Source of the DNA: Herbidospora daliensis
GTDB lineage: Bacteria; Actinomycetota; Actinomycetes; Streptosporangiales; Streptosporangiaceae
NCBI RefSeq assembly: GCF_001570585.1
Contig: NZ_BBXF01000005.1
Span: 62,001-126,000, forward strand
Length of the DNA: 64,000 nt
Reading direction: 5' to 3'
Made by a program: the position numbers and the translations under genes. Shown here piece after piece: positions 16,694 through 25,393 of this stretch. The notes beneath the pieces are model-generated. The model had not been told where the DNA came from. It was given only the letters and a program-made list of their open reading frames with translations, and ran no database searches. The stretch's first letter is position 1. The number at the start of each line of letters is the position of its first letter.

Positions 16694-17191
16694 GTGAGCC
16701 CCGACCCCGACTTCGCCGCGTTCGCCGCCGAACGCGCCGACGCCCTCTTACGGTACGGCTACGTCCTGAGCGGCGACCCCCACGACGCGGCCGACCTCAC
16801 GCAGGAGGCGCTGGCGCGGCTGCACCGGGCGTGGCCCCGCGTCCGGAGCAAGGACAACCCGGAGGCCTACGTCCGGGTCGTCATGGCCCGCCTGCACATC
16901 AGCGTCTGGCGGCGGCGCCGCCGCGAGAGCCTGGCCGTCGACCCGCCCGACGGGGCGTGGGAGGACGAGCACCCCTCCGACCGCGAGCAGGGGCTCTGGC
17001 GGGCGCTGGCGGGCCTGCCCCGCAAACAGCGCGCCGTGCTCGTGCTGCGCTACTACGAGGACCTGTCCGACGCCGAGATCGCCCGGGTGCTGGGCATCGC
17101 GCGCGGCACCGTCCGCAGCCACGCGAGCCACGGCCTGGCCCGCCTGCGCACCGTCATCGGAGCACGCGAAGCCGACAGGAGCGCGCGATGA
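16694..17191 (+). CDS. SigE-family ECF RNA polymerase sigma factor
   Basis: 165-residue ECF sigma factor: region 2 DFAAFAAERADALLRYGYVL then DAADLTQEALARLHRAW, region 4 LPRKQRAVLVLRYYEDLSDAEI with the HTH GIARGTVRSHASHGLARL. This matches the actinobacterial SigE-like (SigE family, sigma-70) group. It contains a TTA codon at 16748-16750 (codon 19), rare in high-GC actinobacteria. Its stop overlaps the start of the following membrane protein (ATGA), a layout usual for a sigma factor and its regulator. Confidence 0.92.
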   Translation: MSPDPDFAAFAAERADALLRYGYVLSGDPHDAADLTQEALARLHRAWPRVRSKDNPEAYVRVVMARLHISVWRRRRRESLAVDPPDGAWEDEHPSDREQGLWRALAGLPRKQRAVLVLRYYEDLSDAEIARVLGIARGTVRSHASHGLARLRTVIGAREADRSAR

Positions 17192-18393
17192 GCCAGGAAC
17201 CCGCGACGACACTCGAAGACGACCTGCGCGCCACCCTGCGGCGGGCCGCCGGGCACGCCCCCCTCGCCCCGCCCGGCCTGCTGGCCGGGGTCGGCCGCAG
17301 GAGCCGCCGCCGGGCCAGGATCCGGCTGCTGGCCTCGGCCGCCGCCGTCGCCGTGGTCACGGCCGGCACGGTCTTCGCGGTCCGGTACGAGAAGCCCGAA
17401 CCCGTGGTGGTCAACCCGTCGCTGCCGGCGATCACGCGCGAGCAGGTGGTCGGGTCGCCGGCGGTGGAGGAGGTGTGGCCGCACGCGGTCAGGGTCGTCC
17501 CGGCGACCCTCAAGGGGGTCGGCCGGCTGCGCGCGCTGGCGCTCGTCGACGACCGGACCACCCTGTTGTCGACCTGGGGCTCCCACGAGAACGCCAACGC
17601 CGTCTACGCGTACGACCAGGTCACCCGCGAGACCCGCAAGGTCACCGACGTCCCCACCCGCAGGGGTGAGATCTCCGACGGCTTCCTCGTCGTCGGCGAC
17701 CGGCTGATCTGGCACGTCAGCACCGACACCGGGGCGGTCATGTGGGAGGCGCCGCTGTCCGGCGGCACCGCGCGGCGGCTGCCCGGCCGGCTTCCGCACG
17801 TCCCCGCGCGGATGGAGGTGCGCGGCGACCGGTTCGTCTACTCCGCCCAGGAGGGGGTGTTCAGCGTCCCGCTCACCGGCGGCCGGCCCGAACCGGTGCC
17901 CGGCGGGCAGGGGCTGTTCCTGCTGGAGTGGCCGTGGGCGGGCGCCTTCGAGCCGTCCGACATGGCGGAGATCGCGTTCCGGCGCCTGGTCAACCTGGAG
18001 ACGGGCGAGGTCTCCGAGGTCACCCCCGATCCGGGCGACCGCACCGTGATCTGCGGGGTGACCACCTGCTCGGGCCTGCACGCCGACGGCACGCCGTTCG
18101 TCCGGGGCCGCGACGGGACCGGGGAGCGCAGGCTGCCGGGCGTGTCGTTCGGGCTGGCCGCCGACCGGATCATGGGACTGGACGACTCCCGCTCGGGCGA
18201 GTCGGAGCAGTACCTCGTCGACGTGGCCACCGGCCGGGCGGGGAGCCTGGAACTCGACATGCCGCTGAACGCCGAGGGCGCGTACACGACGATCGCCGTC
18301 ACCGTCGACCGGCGGGACATGCTCAGCGCGCATCGGACCGGTGCCCGAACGTTGGTGATCATCGACCTGCGGCGGATAGTCTCTGGCCGGTGA
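17188..18393 (+). CDS. Membrane-anchored beta-propeller-like partner of the sigma factor
   Basis: 401 residues: cytoplasmic N-terminus (about 1-44, possible sigma-binding segment), one membrane helix about 46-66 (LLASAAAVAVVTAGTVFAV) and a large extracytoplasmic region with repeated short strands (WGSHENANAVYAYD, GDRLIWHVSTDTG, GDRFVYSAQEGV) that looks like a TolB/propeller fold. It is coupled to the upstream ECF gene (ATGA), so an anti-sigma or signal-sensing role is likely, but it lacks a recognisable zinc anti-sigma motif. Confidence 0.7.
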   Translation: MSQEPATTLEDDLRATLRRAAGHAPLAPPGLLAGVGRRSRRRARIRLLASAAAVAVVTAGTVFAVRYEKPEPVVVNPSLPAITREQVVGSPAVEEVWPHAVRVVPATLKGVGRLRALALVDDRTTLLSTWGSHENANAVYAYDQVTRETRKVTDVPTRRGEISDGFLVVGDRLIWHVSTDTGAVMWEAPLSGGTARRLPGRLPHVPARMEVRGDRFVYSAQEGVFSVPLTGGRPEPVPGGQGLFLLEWPWAGAFEPSDMAEIAFRRLVNLETGEVSEVTPDPGDRTVICGVTTCSGLHADGTPFVRGRDGTGERRLPGVSFGLAADRIMGLDDSRSGESEQYLVDVATGRAGSLELDMPLNAEGAYTTIAVTVDRRDMLSAHRTGARTLVIIDLRRIVSGR

Positions 18394-19241
18394 TCGACGA
18401 GATCGGCGCCGTGGCGGCGCGTCATCTGGGGCGGCCGGCCCGTTCGGTGGTCAAGCTCGGCGAAGGCTGGGACAACGTCGCCTACGAGGTCGACGGCGAC
18501 CTCATCGTGCGCGGCAGCAAGGAGGGCGGCGCGGCGGAGATCCGCCGCGAGGCCGCGCTGCTCGCCGTCGTCGCGCAGGTCTCACCCGTGCCGACCCCCC
18601 AGGTCCTGTTCGTGGACGAGGCGGCGGGCGTGATGGCGTACCGGAAACTGGCGGGGGACCCCCTCGACAGCCGGCGCGGGATCGCGGTCGCCGCACCACT
18701 GGGGGCCTTCCTCGCCGCGATGAACGCGGTGCCGGCCGAGCGGGTCGCGGGCCTGGTCGAGGTCGACGACGACCCGTTCTACGCCTGGCTGGCCGGGACG
18801 ATCGAGGAGTACCAGGAGGTCGTCGCCGAACACGTGCCGGGCGACCTGCGCGGGCCCATCGAGAAGTTCCTCCGCCACGACCCGCCGCGCAACGAGACCA
18901 AGACGCTGGCGTTCTGCCACAACGACCTCGGCGCCGAACACGTGCTGACCGACGGCACGACCGTCACCGGGGTCATCGACTGGACCGACGCCGCCATCTC
19001 CGACCCCGCCTACGACCTGGGCCTGGTGCTGCGCGACCTCGGCCCCGAGGTGTTCGCCGAGACGCTGCGCCACTACCGGGCCCACGGCGGCGACGCCGGC
19101 CCGACGGCCGAGACGCGGGCCCGCTTCTACGCCCGCTGCGCGATCGTCGAGGACATCGCCTACGGCCTCACCCAGCCCGGCGCCCACCACTACGCCGAAG
19201 AGGGCCTGGCTCACCTGGCCTGGACGTTCGCCGACAACTGA
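18390..19241 (+). CDS. Aminoglycoside phosphotransferase-like kinase
   Basis: 283-residue APH/choline-kinase fold protein. Catalytic loop CHNDLGAEHVL (H-D pattern), metal-binding VIDWTDAAISDPAYDLG. Nucleotide-binding N-lobe VVKLGEGWDNVAYEVDG. The substrate is unknown; the family includes antibiotic kinases and metabolite kinases. GTG 18390 overlaps the preceding stop (GTGA) but TAGTCT (18377-18382) lies 7 bases before it, so it may also have its own leaderless promoter inside the upstream gene. The 3' end overlaps the ACT gene by 31 bases. Confidence 0.88.
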   Translation: MIDEIGAVAARHLGRPARSVVKLGEGWDNVAYEVDGDLIVRGSKEGGAAEIRREAALLAVVAQVSPVPTPQVLFVDEAAGVMAYRKLAGDPLDSRRGIAVAAPLGAFLAAMNAVPAERVAGLVEVDDDPFYAWLAGTIEEYQEVVAEHVPGDLRGPIEKFLRHDPPRNETKTLAFCHNDLGAEHVLTDGTTVTGVIDWTDAAISDPAYDLGLVLRDLGPEVFAETLRHYRAHGGDAGPTAETRARFYARCAIVEDIAYGLTQPGAHHYAEEGLAHLAWTFADN

Positions 19242-19603
19242 CGCAGCACCCGCATCGTGTCGCCGGCCCGGTCGGGCGGCACGAACAGGTGGTCGTGGAA
19301 GTAGGCCGCCACCGCGTTGCACGGGATGCCCTCGGCCGTCAGCGCGGCGGTGATCGCGGCCAGCATGCCGACCGCCGCCAGCGACGAGTGCACCCGCAAC
19401 GTGATCCAGCGGCACGGGAAGACGCCCTCGGCCTGCCCCTCGGGCACCACGAACGTGACGCCCTCGGGCTCATTGAACGTGAACACCGGGGTGAGGCCCG
19501 GCGGCCGCTCAGGGGCGGTCGCGAAGACGTAGACGCCGTCGTGGAGGACCGGGTCGAGGGTGGCCAGCAGGGTCGCGAGGTCGTGCTCGCCGGGCGTGGT
19601 CAT
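19211..19603 (-). CDS. ACT-domain protein (DUF2241-like)
   Basis: 130-residue protein with two ACT-like halves (YVFATAPERPPGLTPVFTFNEPEGVT; CRWITLRVHSSLAAVGMLAAITAAL, AAYFHDHLFVP). Members of this group are small putative amino-acid-binding regulators. The start codon overlaps the recombinase stop by 4 bases, so the two are co-transcribed; convergent with the kinase gene by a 31-base overlap. Confidence 0.85.
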   Translation of the reverse strand: MTTPGEHDLATLLATLDPVLHDGVYVFATAPERPPGLTPVFTFNEPEGVTFVVPEGQAEGVFPCRWITLRVHSSLAAVGMLAAITAALTAEGIPCNAVAAYFHDHLFVPPDRAGDTMRVLRQLSANVQAR

Positions 19604-20544
19604 CCGATGACCGCCGCGACGATCTGCGACGGGTCGCGTTCGAGGTTGTCGCGGCTGTGGATGTAGATGTCGGTGGTCGACGAGCTCGAATGGCCGAGCG
19701 CCTGCTGGAGCTGCTTGACCGACGCGCCCCGGTCGCTGGCGACCGTCGCGAACGTGTGGCGCAGCGCGTGGGGGGTCACCTTCGACTCCAGCCCGGCCGC
19801 CTTGGCGACCTTCACGACCAGCCGGTAGGCGTCGGCCCGGTCGAGCGCCCGCCCGCCCGCCGTCGCGAACAGCGGCCCGGTCAGCTTCTCCCTGTCGACC
19901 CCGGCGCGCCGGGCGCGGTCGTCGAGGTAGGCGTCGAGAGCCGCCGCGGTGGCCGGGGGCAGGTTGCGCACGCGGGTCTTCTGCCCCTTCCCGACGATCC
20001 TGAGGGTACGGTGCCCGCGCTGGTGCCCCAGGTCGTCGATGCCGGCCGCAAGCGCCTCCGACACACGCGGCCCCAGCTCGATCATCAGCCGGATGAACGC
20101 GGCCGTGCGCAGCGCCGTCGGCCCGGTCGTCGCGTCGGCCGCCGCCACGAGGGCCCGCGCCTCGTCTTCGGTGAGCCCGACGGTCTCCGACTGGAAACGT
20201 TCGACCTTCGGGCGGCGTACCCGGGTGAAAGGGTTGGACTCCAGCACGCCCTCGTCGGTCGCATAGGCGTACCAGGAGGAGATCGCCGACAACTTCCGCG
20301 CCAGCGTGCGCGGCGAGACCGGCCCGAGCCAGCGCGCGAACGCGTCGCCGTGCACGCGGATCGCCCGCAGCGGATGGACGTCGTGCCGCTCGCAGAACGC
20401 GAGCCACTGGTTCAGATCGGAGCCGTAGGCCGACCGCGTGTGGGGTGAGGCGAACGACAACAACCAGGCCCGCGTGAGCCGGTCGAGCACCGCCTCGCCG
20501 TCATGGGCCACCACGCCGTCGATCACCCGTTCGGGCAGACTCAT
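19600..20544 (-). CDS. Tyrosine recombinase (XerC/D-like)
   Basis: 314 residues with a SAM-like core-binding domain (about 18-115) and a catalytic domain with the complete R-K-H-R-H-Y set: Arg160 (LGPRVSE), Lys186 (GKGQKTR), His259/Arg262 (PHALRHTFA), His285 (LGHSS) and Tyr294 (TDIYIHS). It would catalyse site-specific strand exchange. Its size suits a chromosome-dimer or integron-like recombinase rather than a large phage integrase; no att site or excisionase is adjacent. Confidence 0.9.
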   Translation of the reverse strand: MSLPERVIDGVVAHDGEAVLDRLTRAWLLSFASPHTRSAYGSDLNQWLAFCERHDVHPLRAIRVHGDAFARWLGPVSPRTLARKLSAISSWYAYATDEGVLESNPFTRVRRPKVERFQSETVGLTEDEARALVAAADATTGPTALRTAAFIRLMIELGPRVSEALAAGIDDLGHQRGHRTLRIVGKGQKTRVRNLPPATAAALDAYLDDRARRAGVDREKLTGPLFATAGGRALDRADAYRLVVKVAKAAGLESKVTPHALRHTFATVASDRGASVKQLQQALGHSSSSTTDIYIHSRDNLERDPSQIVAAVIG

Positions 20545-20549
20545 GATCG

Positions 20550-21758
20550 TCAGGATACTCCGGCACGCCCCAGCAGCAGCGCCCTCTCCCGCTCATTACG
20601 CGTCAGGTCCGCGGCCCGCCGGAACTCGGCGCGGGCCTCCTCCTCGCGGCCGAGCCGGGCCAGCAGCTCGCCCCGCACACTGGGCAGCAGGTGGTAGTTC
20701 CGCAACGCGGGCTCGCCGGCCATCTCGTCGACCAGTTCGAGCCCGGCCTCGGGACCGTAGGCCATCGCCAGCGCCACCGCGCGGTTGAGCTCGACGACCG
20801 GCGACGGGTCGAGCCGTTCGTAGAGCGCCGCGATACGCGGCCAGTCGGTCGCCTCCGCCGTCTCGGCCCGCGCGTGACAGGCGGCGATGGCGGCCTGCAG
20901 GGCGTAGGGCCCCTCCCCGGCCTGGTCGAGGGCGGCGAGCCCGGCCGCGATGCGGGCCCGGTCCCACTTCGTGCGGTCCTGGTCCGGCAGCAGGATCGGG
21001 TCGCCGTCGGCGTCGGTACGGGCGTCGAGCCGGGACGCCTGGATCTCCAGCAGCGCCCGAAGTCCGTGGACCTCCTGCTCGCCGGGGAGCAGCTCCTCCA
21101 GGAGCCGGGCCAGCCGCAGGGCCTCCTCGCACAGGTGCGGCCTGATCCAGTCGTCTCCGGCGGTGGCGGTGTAACCCTCGTTGAAGATCAGGTAGACGAC
21201 CTCCAGGACCGCTTCGAGACGTTCGGAGAGCTCCTCGCGGTCCGGCACCTCGAAGGGGACCCGCTCCGTGGCGAGGGTCTTCTTCGCCCGCGAGATCCGC
21301 TGCGCCAGCGTGGCCTCCGGGGTGAGGAACGCGCGGGCGATCTCGTCGGTGCTCAGCCCGCCGAGCAGGCGCAACGTCAGCGCGACCCGCGACTGGGTCG
21401 TGAGGACGGGGTGGCAGGCGACGAAGACCAGCCGCAGGACGTCGTCCTCGATGGTGTCGAATTCCTGCTGCTCTTCCACCTCGGTGACGGTCCGGGCGAG
21501 CTCGGCGAGCTTCTCGTCGTGGCGTGCCCGGCGGCGGAACGTGTCGACGGCCCGGCGTTTCGCGACGGTGGTCAGCCACGCTCCCGGGTTGTTCGGCACG
21601 CCGTCGCGCGGCCACTGCTCCAGGGCCGCCACCAGGGCGTCCTGCGCGAGTTCCTCCGCCAGGGCGACGTCGCCGGTGAGGCGGGCCAGCCCGGCGACGA
21701 CCCGGGCCGCCTCTTCTCGCCAGACCTCTTCCACCGCCTGGTGCGCCTTGTTGGTCAC
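20550..21758 (-). CDS. ECF42-type sigma factor with DUF6596 domain (second copy)
   Basis: 402 residues, same architecture as the sigma factor at 14620-15852: region 2 (VVAGLARLTGDVALAEELAQDALVAALEQW), region 4 (LTLRLLGGLSTDEIARAFLTPEATLAQRISRAK), then the DUF6596 extension with VVYLIFNEGY and LLPDQDRTKWDRARI. GTG 21758 is chosen so the protein begins VTNKAHQAVEEVWREE, as in homologous sigma factors; a longer frame runs into the divergent YCII gene. Divergent from its probable DGPF partner, with only 25 bases between the starts. Confidence 0.9.
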   Translation of the reverse strand: MTNKAHQAVEEVWREEAARVVAGLARLTGDVALAEELAQDALVAALEQWPRDGVPNNPGAWLTTVAKRRAVDTFRRRARHDEKLAELARTVTEVEEQQEFDTIEDDVLRLVFVACHPVLTTQSRVALTLRLLGGLSTDEIARAFLTPEATLAQRISRAKKTLATERVPFEVPDREELSERLEAVLEVVYLIFNEGYTATAGDDWIRPHLCEEALRLARLLEELLPGEQEVHGLRALLEIQASRLDARTDADGDPILLPDQDRTKWDRARIAAGLAALDQAGEGPYALQAAIAACHARAETAEATDWPRIAALYERLDPSPVVELNRAVALAMAYGPEAGLELVDEMAGEPALRNYHLLPSVRGELLARLGREEEARAEFRRAADLTRNERERALLLGRAGVS

Positions 21759-21783
21759 CGGGCCATTCCACCAGACTGGGCGG

Positions 21784-22179
21784 ATGCGATTCATGATCAT
21801 GGGCCGGGGGAGCGAGGCCAGCGAGGCCGGGGTGCTGCCCAGCGACGAACTGATCTCGGCGATGGGGGCGTACAACGCGGCCATGACGGAGGCCGGCGTA
21901 CTGGTCGCGGCGGAGGCGCTGCATCCGATGACGCGGGGGGCGCGGATCTCTTACCGGAAGGGGAAGGCCGTCGTGATCGACGGGCCGTTTACGGAGACGA
22001 AGGAGGTCATCGCGGGGTTCTGGATCATCGAGGTGGCTTCCAAGGAGGAGGCGGTGGGGTGGGCGCTGAAGATGCCTTATGCGCAGGACGGGGAGGAGGG
22101 GGTGGAGATCCGGGAGGTGTTCGAGGTGCCGGAACTGGATGAGCGGATCGCGGCGGAACGGGCTCGGGGGGAGAGGTGA
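21784..22179 (+). CDS. YCII/DGPF-domain protein (second copy)
   Basis: 131 residues, MRFMIMGRGSEASEAGVLPS, DGPFTETKEVIAGFWIIEV. It is the standard genomic partner of ECF42 sigma factors, here divergently placed relative to the sigma gene at 20550. CAGACT (21772-21777), a possible -10, is 6 bases before ATG 21784, suggesting a leaderless transcript and a very compact shared promoter region. Confidence 0.9.
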   Translation: MRFMIMGRGSEASEAGVLPSDELISAMGAYNAAMTEAGVLVAAEALHPMTRGARISYRKGKAVVIDGPFTETKEVIAGFWIIEVASKEEAVGWALKMPYAQDGEEGVEIREVFEVPELDERIAAERARGER

Positions 22180-23062
22180 ACTGACGGCGGGGGCGTTTTT
22201 GGCGTGCGACTTTCGGCTTGGTGGACCGGGCCGTTCGATGGTGACCCTGGCACGTGCTTTCGATGGCCCATGGTTGGGCACCAGTGCTCGGGACGATCAC
22301 AGGCATGACCAGCGGGGCTGCGTGAAGTCTCGGTCGCGCAGCGTGGGGCCACATGGCGCTTCATGGTCCGACGACCCATTCGGGAGAGGTCAGGGTGATC
22401 TTGGACGTGACCGTTTGGTGGCCCTATCGGGTTTGCGGCGGTGGGTGTGACCGGCTGGAAAACGCGACCTGCCGGAGATCATGGCCGCGGCTCGGGGTGG
22501 TCGAGGGGGGCCGAGACCGAATGCTCGACGTGTCGGAGGACGACTTCCTCGGCGGTGACACCGGCACTAGAGTTCACGGCGGTTGAGGACGGGGAGCGCT
22601 AACGCCCCTCTACGGCGACCGAGATGTGGACAGGGTGTCATGCTGATCGCGCGCTTCTCGTGAGCAGACCGCGTCCGGCGTTGGTTGGGCAGGTCCGATA
22701 CGACCGAGGCGATGCTCCAGACGGTGTTCCGCCTCGTGGACGATGCCCGCCGACGTGATCACCGCTTATGAGAAGGCAGCCGACGGCGGCGTGGCCTAGA
22801 TCGGCGAGCGTGAACGCGTCACCTGCCACGACGTGAATGCGTGCATCAAGGAGTTCGACGCACTGATTGGGCAACCTGCCGCCGGTCTTGGACGACACCC
22901 CGACCGGATACACGGGGCGAGCCGCATACGTTTCTACGTCGCAGCTGGCCGCAGAATCGCCGAGAACCCGAGCGTGTCCACTTCTGCACCGCATGACCTC
23001 TGGTGTACATGAGCCCGATAAATCGGTGGGAATGCCGCATCGCGACCGGCAGGGTGGACGGC
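22180..23062. other. Non-coding / degenerate interval
   Basis: No intact gene. Composition is irregular, with stop codons in all frames and weaker third-position bias than the neighbours. The only recognisable piece is a GST-like fragment on the minus strand (22690-22880, separate entry). Confidence 0.6.
22690..22880 (-). pseudogene. Possible glutathione S-transferase C-terminal remnant
   Basis: Minus-strand reading LPNQCVELLDARIHV then VAGDAFTLADLGHAAVG resembles the helix 4-6 region of GST proteins (LDxRLxxxxYVAGDxFTLADLxHxxVG). No thioredoxin-like N-terminal domain is found upstream and the similarity fades after about 45 residues, so this looks like a decayed fragment. Confidence 0.4.
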
Positions 23063-23824
23063 ATGTTCTCCGATCGTCTGGCAGAAGGCCTGGCCGTTCC
23101 CGTCGAAGGGTGGGACTTCTCCTGGTTCGACGGCCGGGCCACCGAGCAGCGGCCCTCGTGGGGCTATTCGCGCCTGCTCGCCGACCGCGCCGCTTCGGCG
23201 AAGGCGCTGCTCGACGTGCAGACCGGCGGAGGCGAGGTGCTGGCGTCGGTGCCGGCCCTGCCACCGGTGGTGGCCGCGACCGAATCGTGGGAGCCCAACC
23301 TCGCCCTCGCCCGTCGCCGGCTCGGCGAAGCCGTCGCCCACATTCCCGACGACGCCGACCTGCCCTTCCCCGACGCGCACTTCGATCTCGTAGTCTCCCG
23401 CCACCCAGTCACCACCCGCTGGGACGAGATCGCCCGCGTCCTCACCCCCGGCGGCCGCTACCTGGCCCAGCACGTCGGCTCGGGCACGGTACGCGAACTG
23501 ACCGAGTTCATGATGGGCCAGGTCACCGGCGGCCGCCGCCCCCACGACCCGCTGACGACCCACTCCGGCGTGGACGTCGTCGGCCTCGTGACCGCAGCCG
23601 AACGAGCCGGACTCGACGTGACCGACGTCCGGCACGAGGCGCTGCGGATGGAGTTCTTCGACATCGCGGCCGTCGTGGTGTTCCTGCGCAAGGTCGTCTG
23701 GACGGTCCCGGGGTTCACCGTTGATGCCTACCGTGACCGCCTGGAGACGCTGCACGACTTCATCGAGCGGCACGGCCCGTTCGTGGCCCACTCGCAGCGC
23801 ATCCTCATCGAGGCGGTGCGTTGA
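23063..23824 (+). CDS. Class I SAM-dependent methyltransferase
   Basis: 253-residue Methyltransf_11-like protein. ALLDVQTGGGEVLA is the SAM-binding glycine loop, FPDAHFDLVVSRHPV motif II/III and EIARVLTPGGRYLAQHVG the post-III motif. Substrate unknown; similar proteins methylate small molecules. ATG 23063 gives a family-like start (MFSDRLAEGLAVPVEGWDFSWFDGRA); the open frame extends 20 codons upstream without support. It stands isolated between two degenerate intervals. Confidence 0.85.
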   Translation: MFSDRLAEGLAVPVEGWDFSWFDGRATEQRPSWGYSRLLADRAASAKALLDVQTGGGEVLASVPALPPVVAATESWEPNLALARRRLGEAVAHIPDDADLPFPDAHFDLVVSRHPVTTRWDEIARVLTPGGRYLAQHVGSGTVRELTEFMMGQVTGGRRPHDPLTTHSGVDVVGLVTAAERAGLDVTDVRHEALRMEFFDIAAVVVFLRKVVWTVPGFTVDAYRDRLETLHDFIERHGPFVAHSQRILIEAVR

Positions 23825-24270
23825 CCGGCCCGTCTCGCGGAGGAACAGCCCAGTTTTGTCGTTGACGTAAGTGCCGCCTTTCACGGCCGTGCGGGTGCTC
23901 ACCGCCCGAGAGGGTAGGGAGGGTTTGGCCGAGGGTGCATTTCGATGTGAAGCCGACCTTGGCCAGGATGCTCGACGCGCGGCCTTGACCGTTGGGAGGC
24001 GCGCATGAGGTCCCGCACTGATCTGGGCGTTCGAGCTGCCATGACCGCGCGCGACGGCGACCTCTAGTCTGCAGGTGGTTGAGCGATCTCAGTTTCGTCC
24101 CGGCCGCCGACGGCCGGCTACTGGGCACACTCTCGACCAGACGGACTATCAAGTGACTCTGGCCCAAGCCGGACTGCCGCCCGTGCAATCACCCGCCGCC
24201 AACTGCCTTCCCACCGTCCTGCTGTCCTGCTGTCCTGCCGCCTCGGCATCTTGCCGCTTCGACATCCTGC

Positions 24271-24402
24271 CCCGAAGCCGCGACGCCCCGAAGCCGCGAC
24301 GCCCCGAAGCCGCGACGCCCCGAAGCCGCGACGCCCCGAAGCCGCGACGCCCCGAAGCCGCGACGCCCCGAAGCCGCGACGCCCCGAAGCCGCGACGCCC
24401 CG
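24271..24402. repeat. 16-base tandem array, 8 copies
   Basis: Unit GAAGCCGCGACGCCCC repeated with exact period 16; GAAGCC begins at 24274, 24290, 24306, 24322, 24338, 24354, 24370 and 24386. Copies are essentially identical, so expansion is recent. Period not divisible by 3, therefore not a protein repeat. Confidence 0.95.
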
Positions 24403-24420
24403 CCGTCCTGAAGCCCTGCC

Positions 24421-24468
24421 GTCCCGACGTCCCGACGTCCCGACGTCCCAACGTCCCAACGTCCCAAC
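24421..24468. repeat. 8-base tandem array, 6 copies
   Basis: GTCCCGAC three times then GTCCCAAC three times, exact period 8, directly after the 16-base array. The single G/A difference splits the array into two homogeneous halves. Confidence 0.93.
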
Positions 24469-25122
24469 AGCATTGAGGCCGACCCGGCCGACACATCGGT
24501 CAATGGCCAGGGCGCCGAAATTCGGACGGCGTGGCTGCACCGGTCCCTGCACCAGGGTGAACTGCACGGGCTACAGCACCAGGTGGAAAGCGATGAGTTC
24601 ATCCGCCATGAGGTCTCAACCGCCACGTCCCACACCTGGACCGGCAACACTCGCAAGCCCGCGCACCCACACGCGACGGCTGGCTGCCCACTCGATCTCA
24701 TGAGTGCACGTAGTTAGCCAACGCCCGCCTGCCCCCATACACATTGGCTCGCAAGTCTCGCTCCGACCGTGCCAACGGCTGAACCGCATCACTCGCTGGC
24801 GGCCCTTGGCGCTTGTTCTCCGTGTTGTATTCGGCTGCGCCTCGTGCGCTCATGCATAGGCACTCACGAGAAACAGAAAAGACTTAAACAATCACCCATC
24901 GTGACAGACGGCATATCTCCAACCTCGATCGCGACGGTGCGCCACTGGTCAGGTGAATACACTAGTTCAGTGCGTTCGGATGCTTACCGTGTGTGAACAT
25001 TGACAATTCAGAGCGTAGTATTTTCGACAGATGAAGTCAGCGCCTAGGTGATCTTGTCACGCGCCGACCTGTGACGTAATGTCCGCTTCGAAGATCATTC
25101 GATCGCGACATTTCGGATAGCA

Positions 25123-25141
25123 AGCAGGGAACCTCCCTGCT
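25123..25141. other. Stem-loop AGCAGGG/CCCTGCT
   Basis: Perfect 7-base stem with a 5-base loop (25123-25129 and 25135-25141) inside the AT-richer part of the gene-poor interval. No T-tract follows, so it is not a convincing terminator; role unknown. Confidence 0.45.
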
Positions 25142-25267
25142 CCCTCCAGTTCGGAGACGGCTCTCTCATGCCATCACGGCACCTGGCATTCGCGGAGCAT
25201 CGACGAGGTCTGAACCAGCTCCCCTTGATGTCCGCACAGGCGCTAGAGAGTTCGCAAGCGATCACTT

Positions 25268-25393
25268 ATGAAACGTGAACGTCGACGACGGTGGTTCCAC
25301 TTCCGTCACAACTGGCAGGACACCGAGCGCATCGGCAACGTCGTAGTTCAACACTGCCTGACCTGCCTCAAAAGCCGAGTGCGCATTCGGTAG
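25268..25393 (+). CDS. Possible small basic protein, 41 residues
   Basis: ATG 25268 to TAG 25393 encodes MKRERRRRWFHFRHN then a segment with NVVVQHCLTCLKSR. Arg-rich N-terminus and a CxxC pair (HCLTC) hint at a nucleic-acid or zinc-binding peptide, or the remnant of one. A weak GAGAG lies about 15 bases upstream. No homology recognised and no intact neighbour; could equally be a relic. Confidence 0.3.
   Translation: MKRERRRRWFHFRHNWQDTERIGNVVVQHCLTCLKSRVRIR

Noticed and set aside
24271-24402. CRISPR or protein tandem-repeat gene
   Set aside because: The 16-base units are contiguous with no spacers, and the period is not a multiple of three.
24149-24567. Minus-strand open frames of 115-149 codons
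   Set aside because: They are created by the 16- and 8-base arrays; the reading is composition only (GASRLRGVAASGRR) and cycles through frames.
25268-25393. Strong claim for the small basic protein
   Set aside because: Kept only as a low-confidence feature because no good ribosome-binding site or homology is visible.
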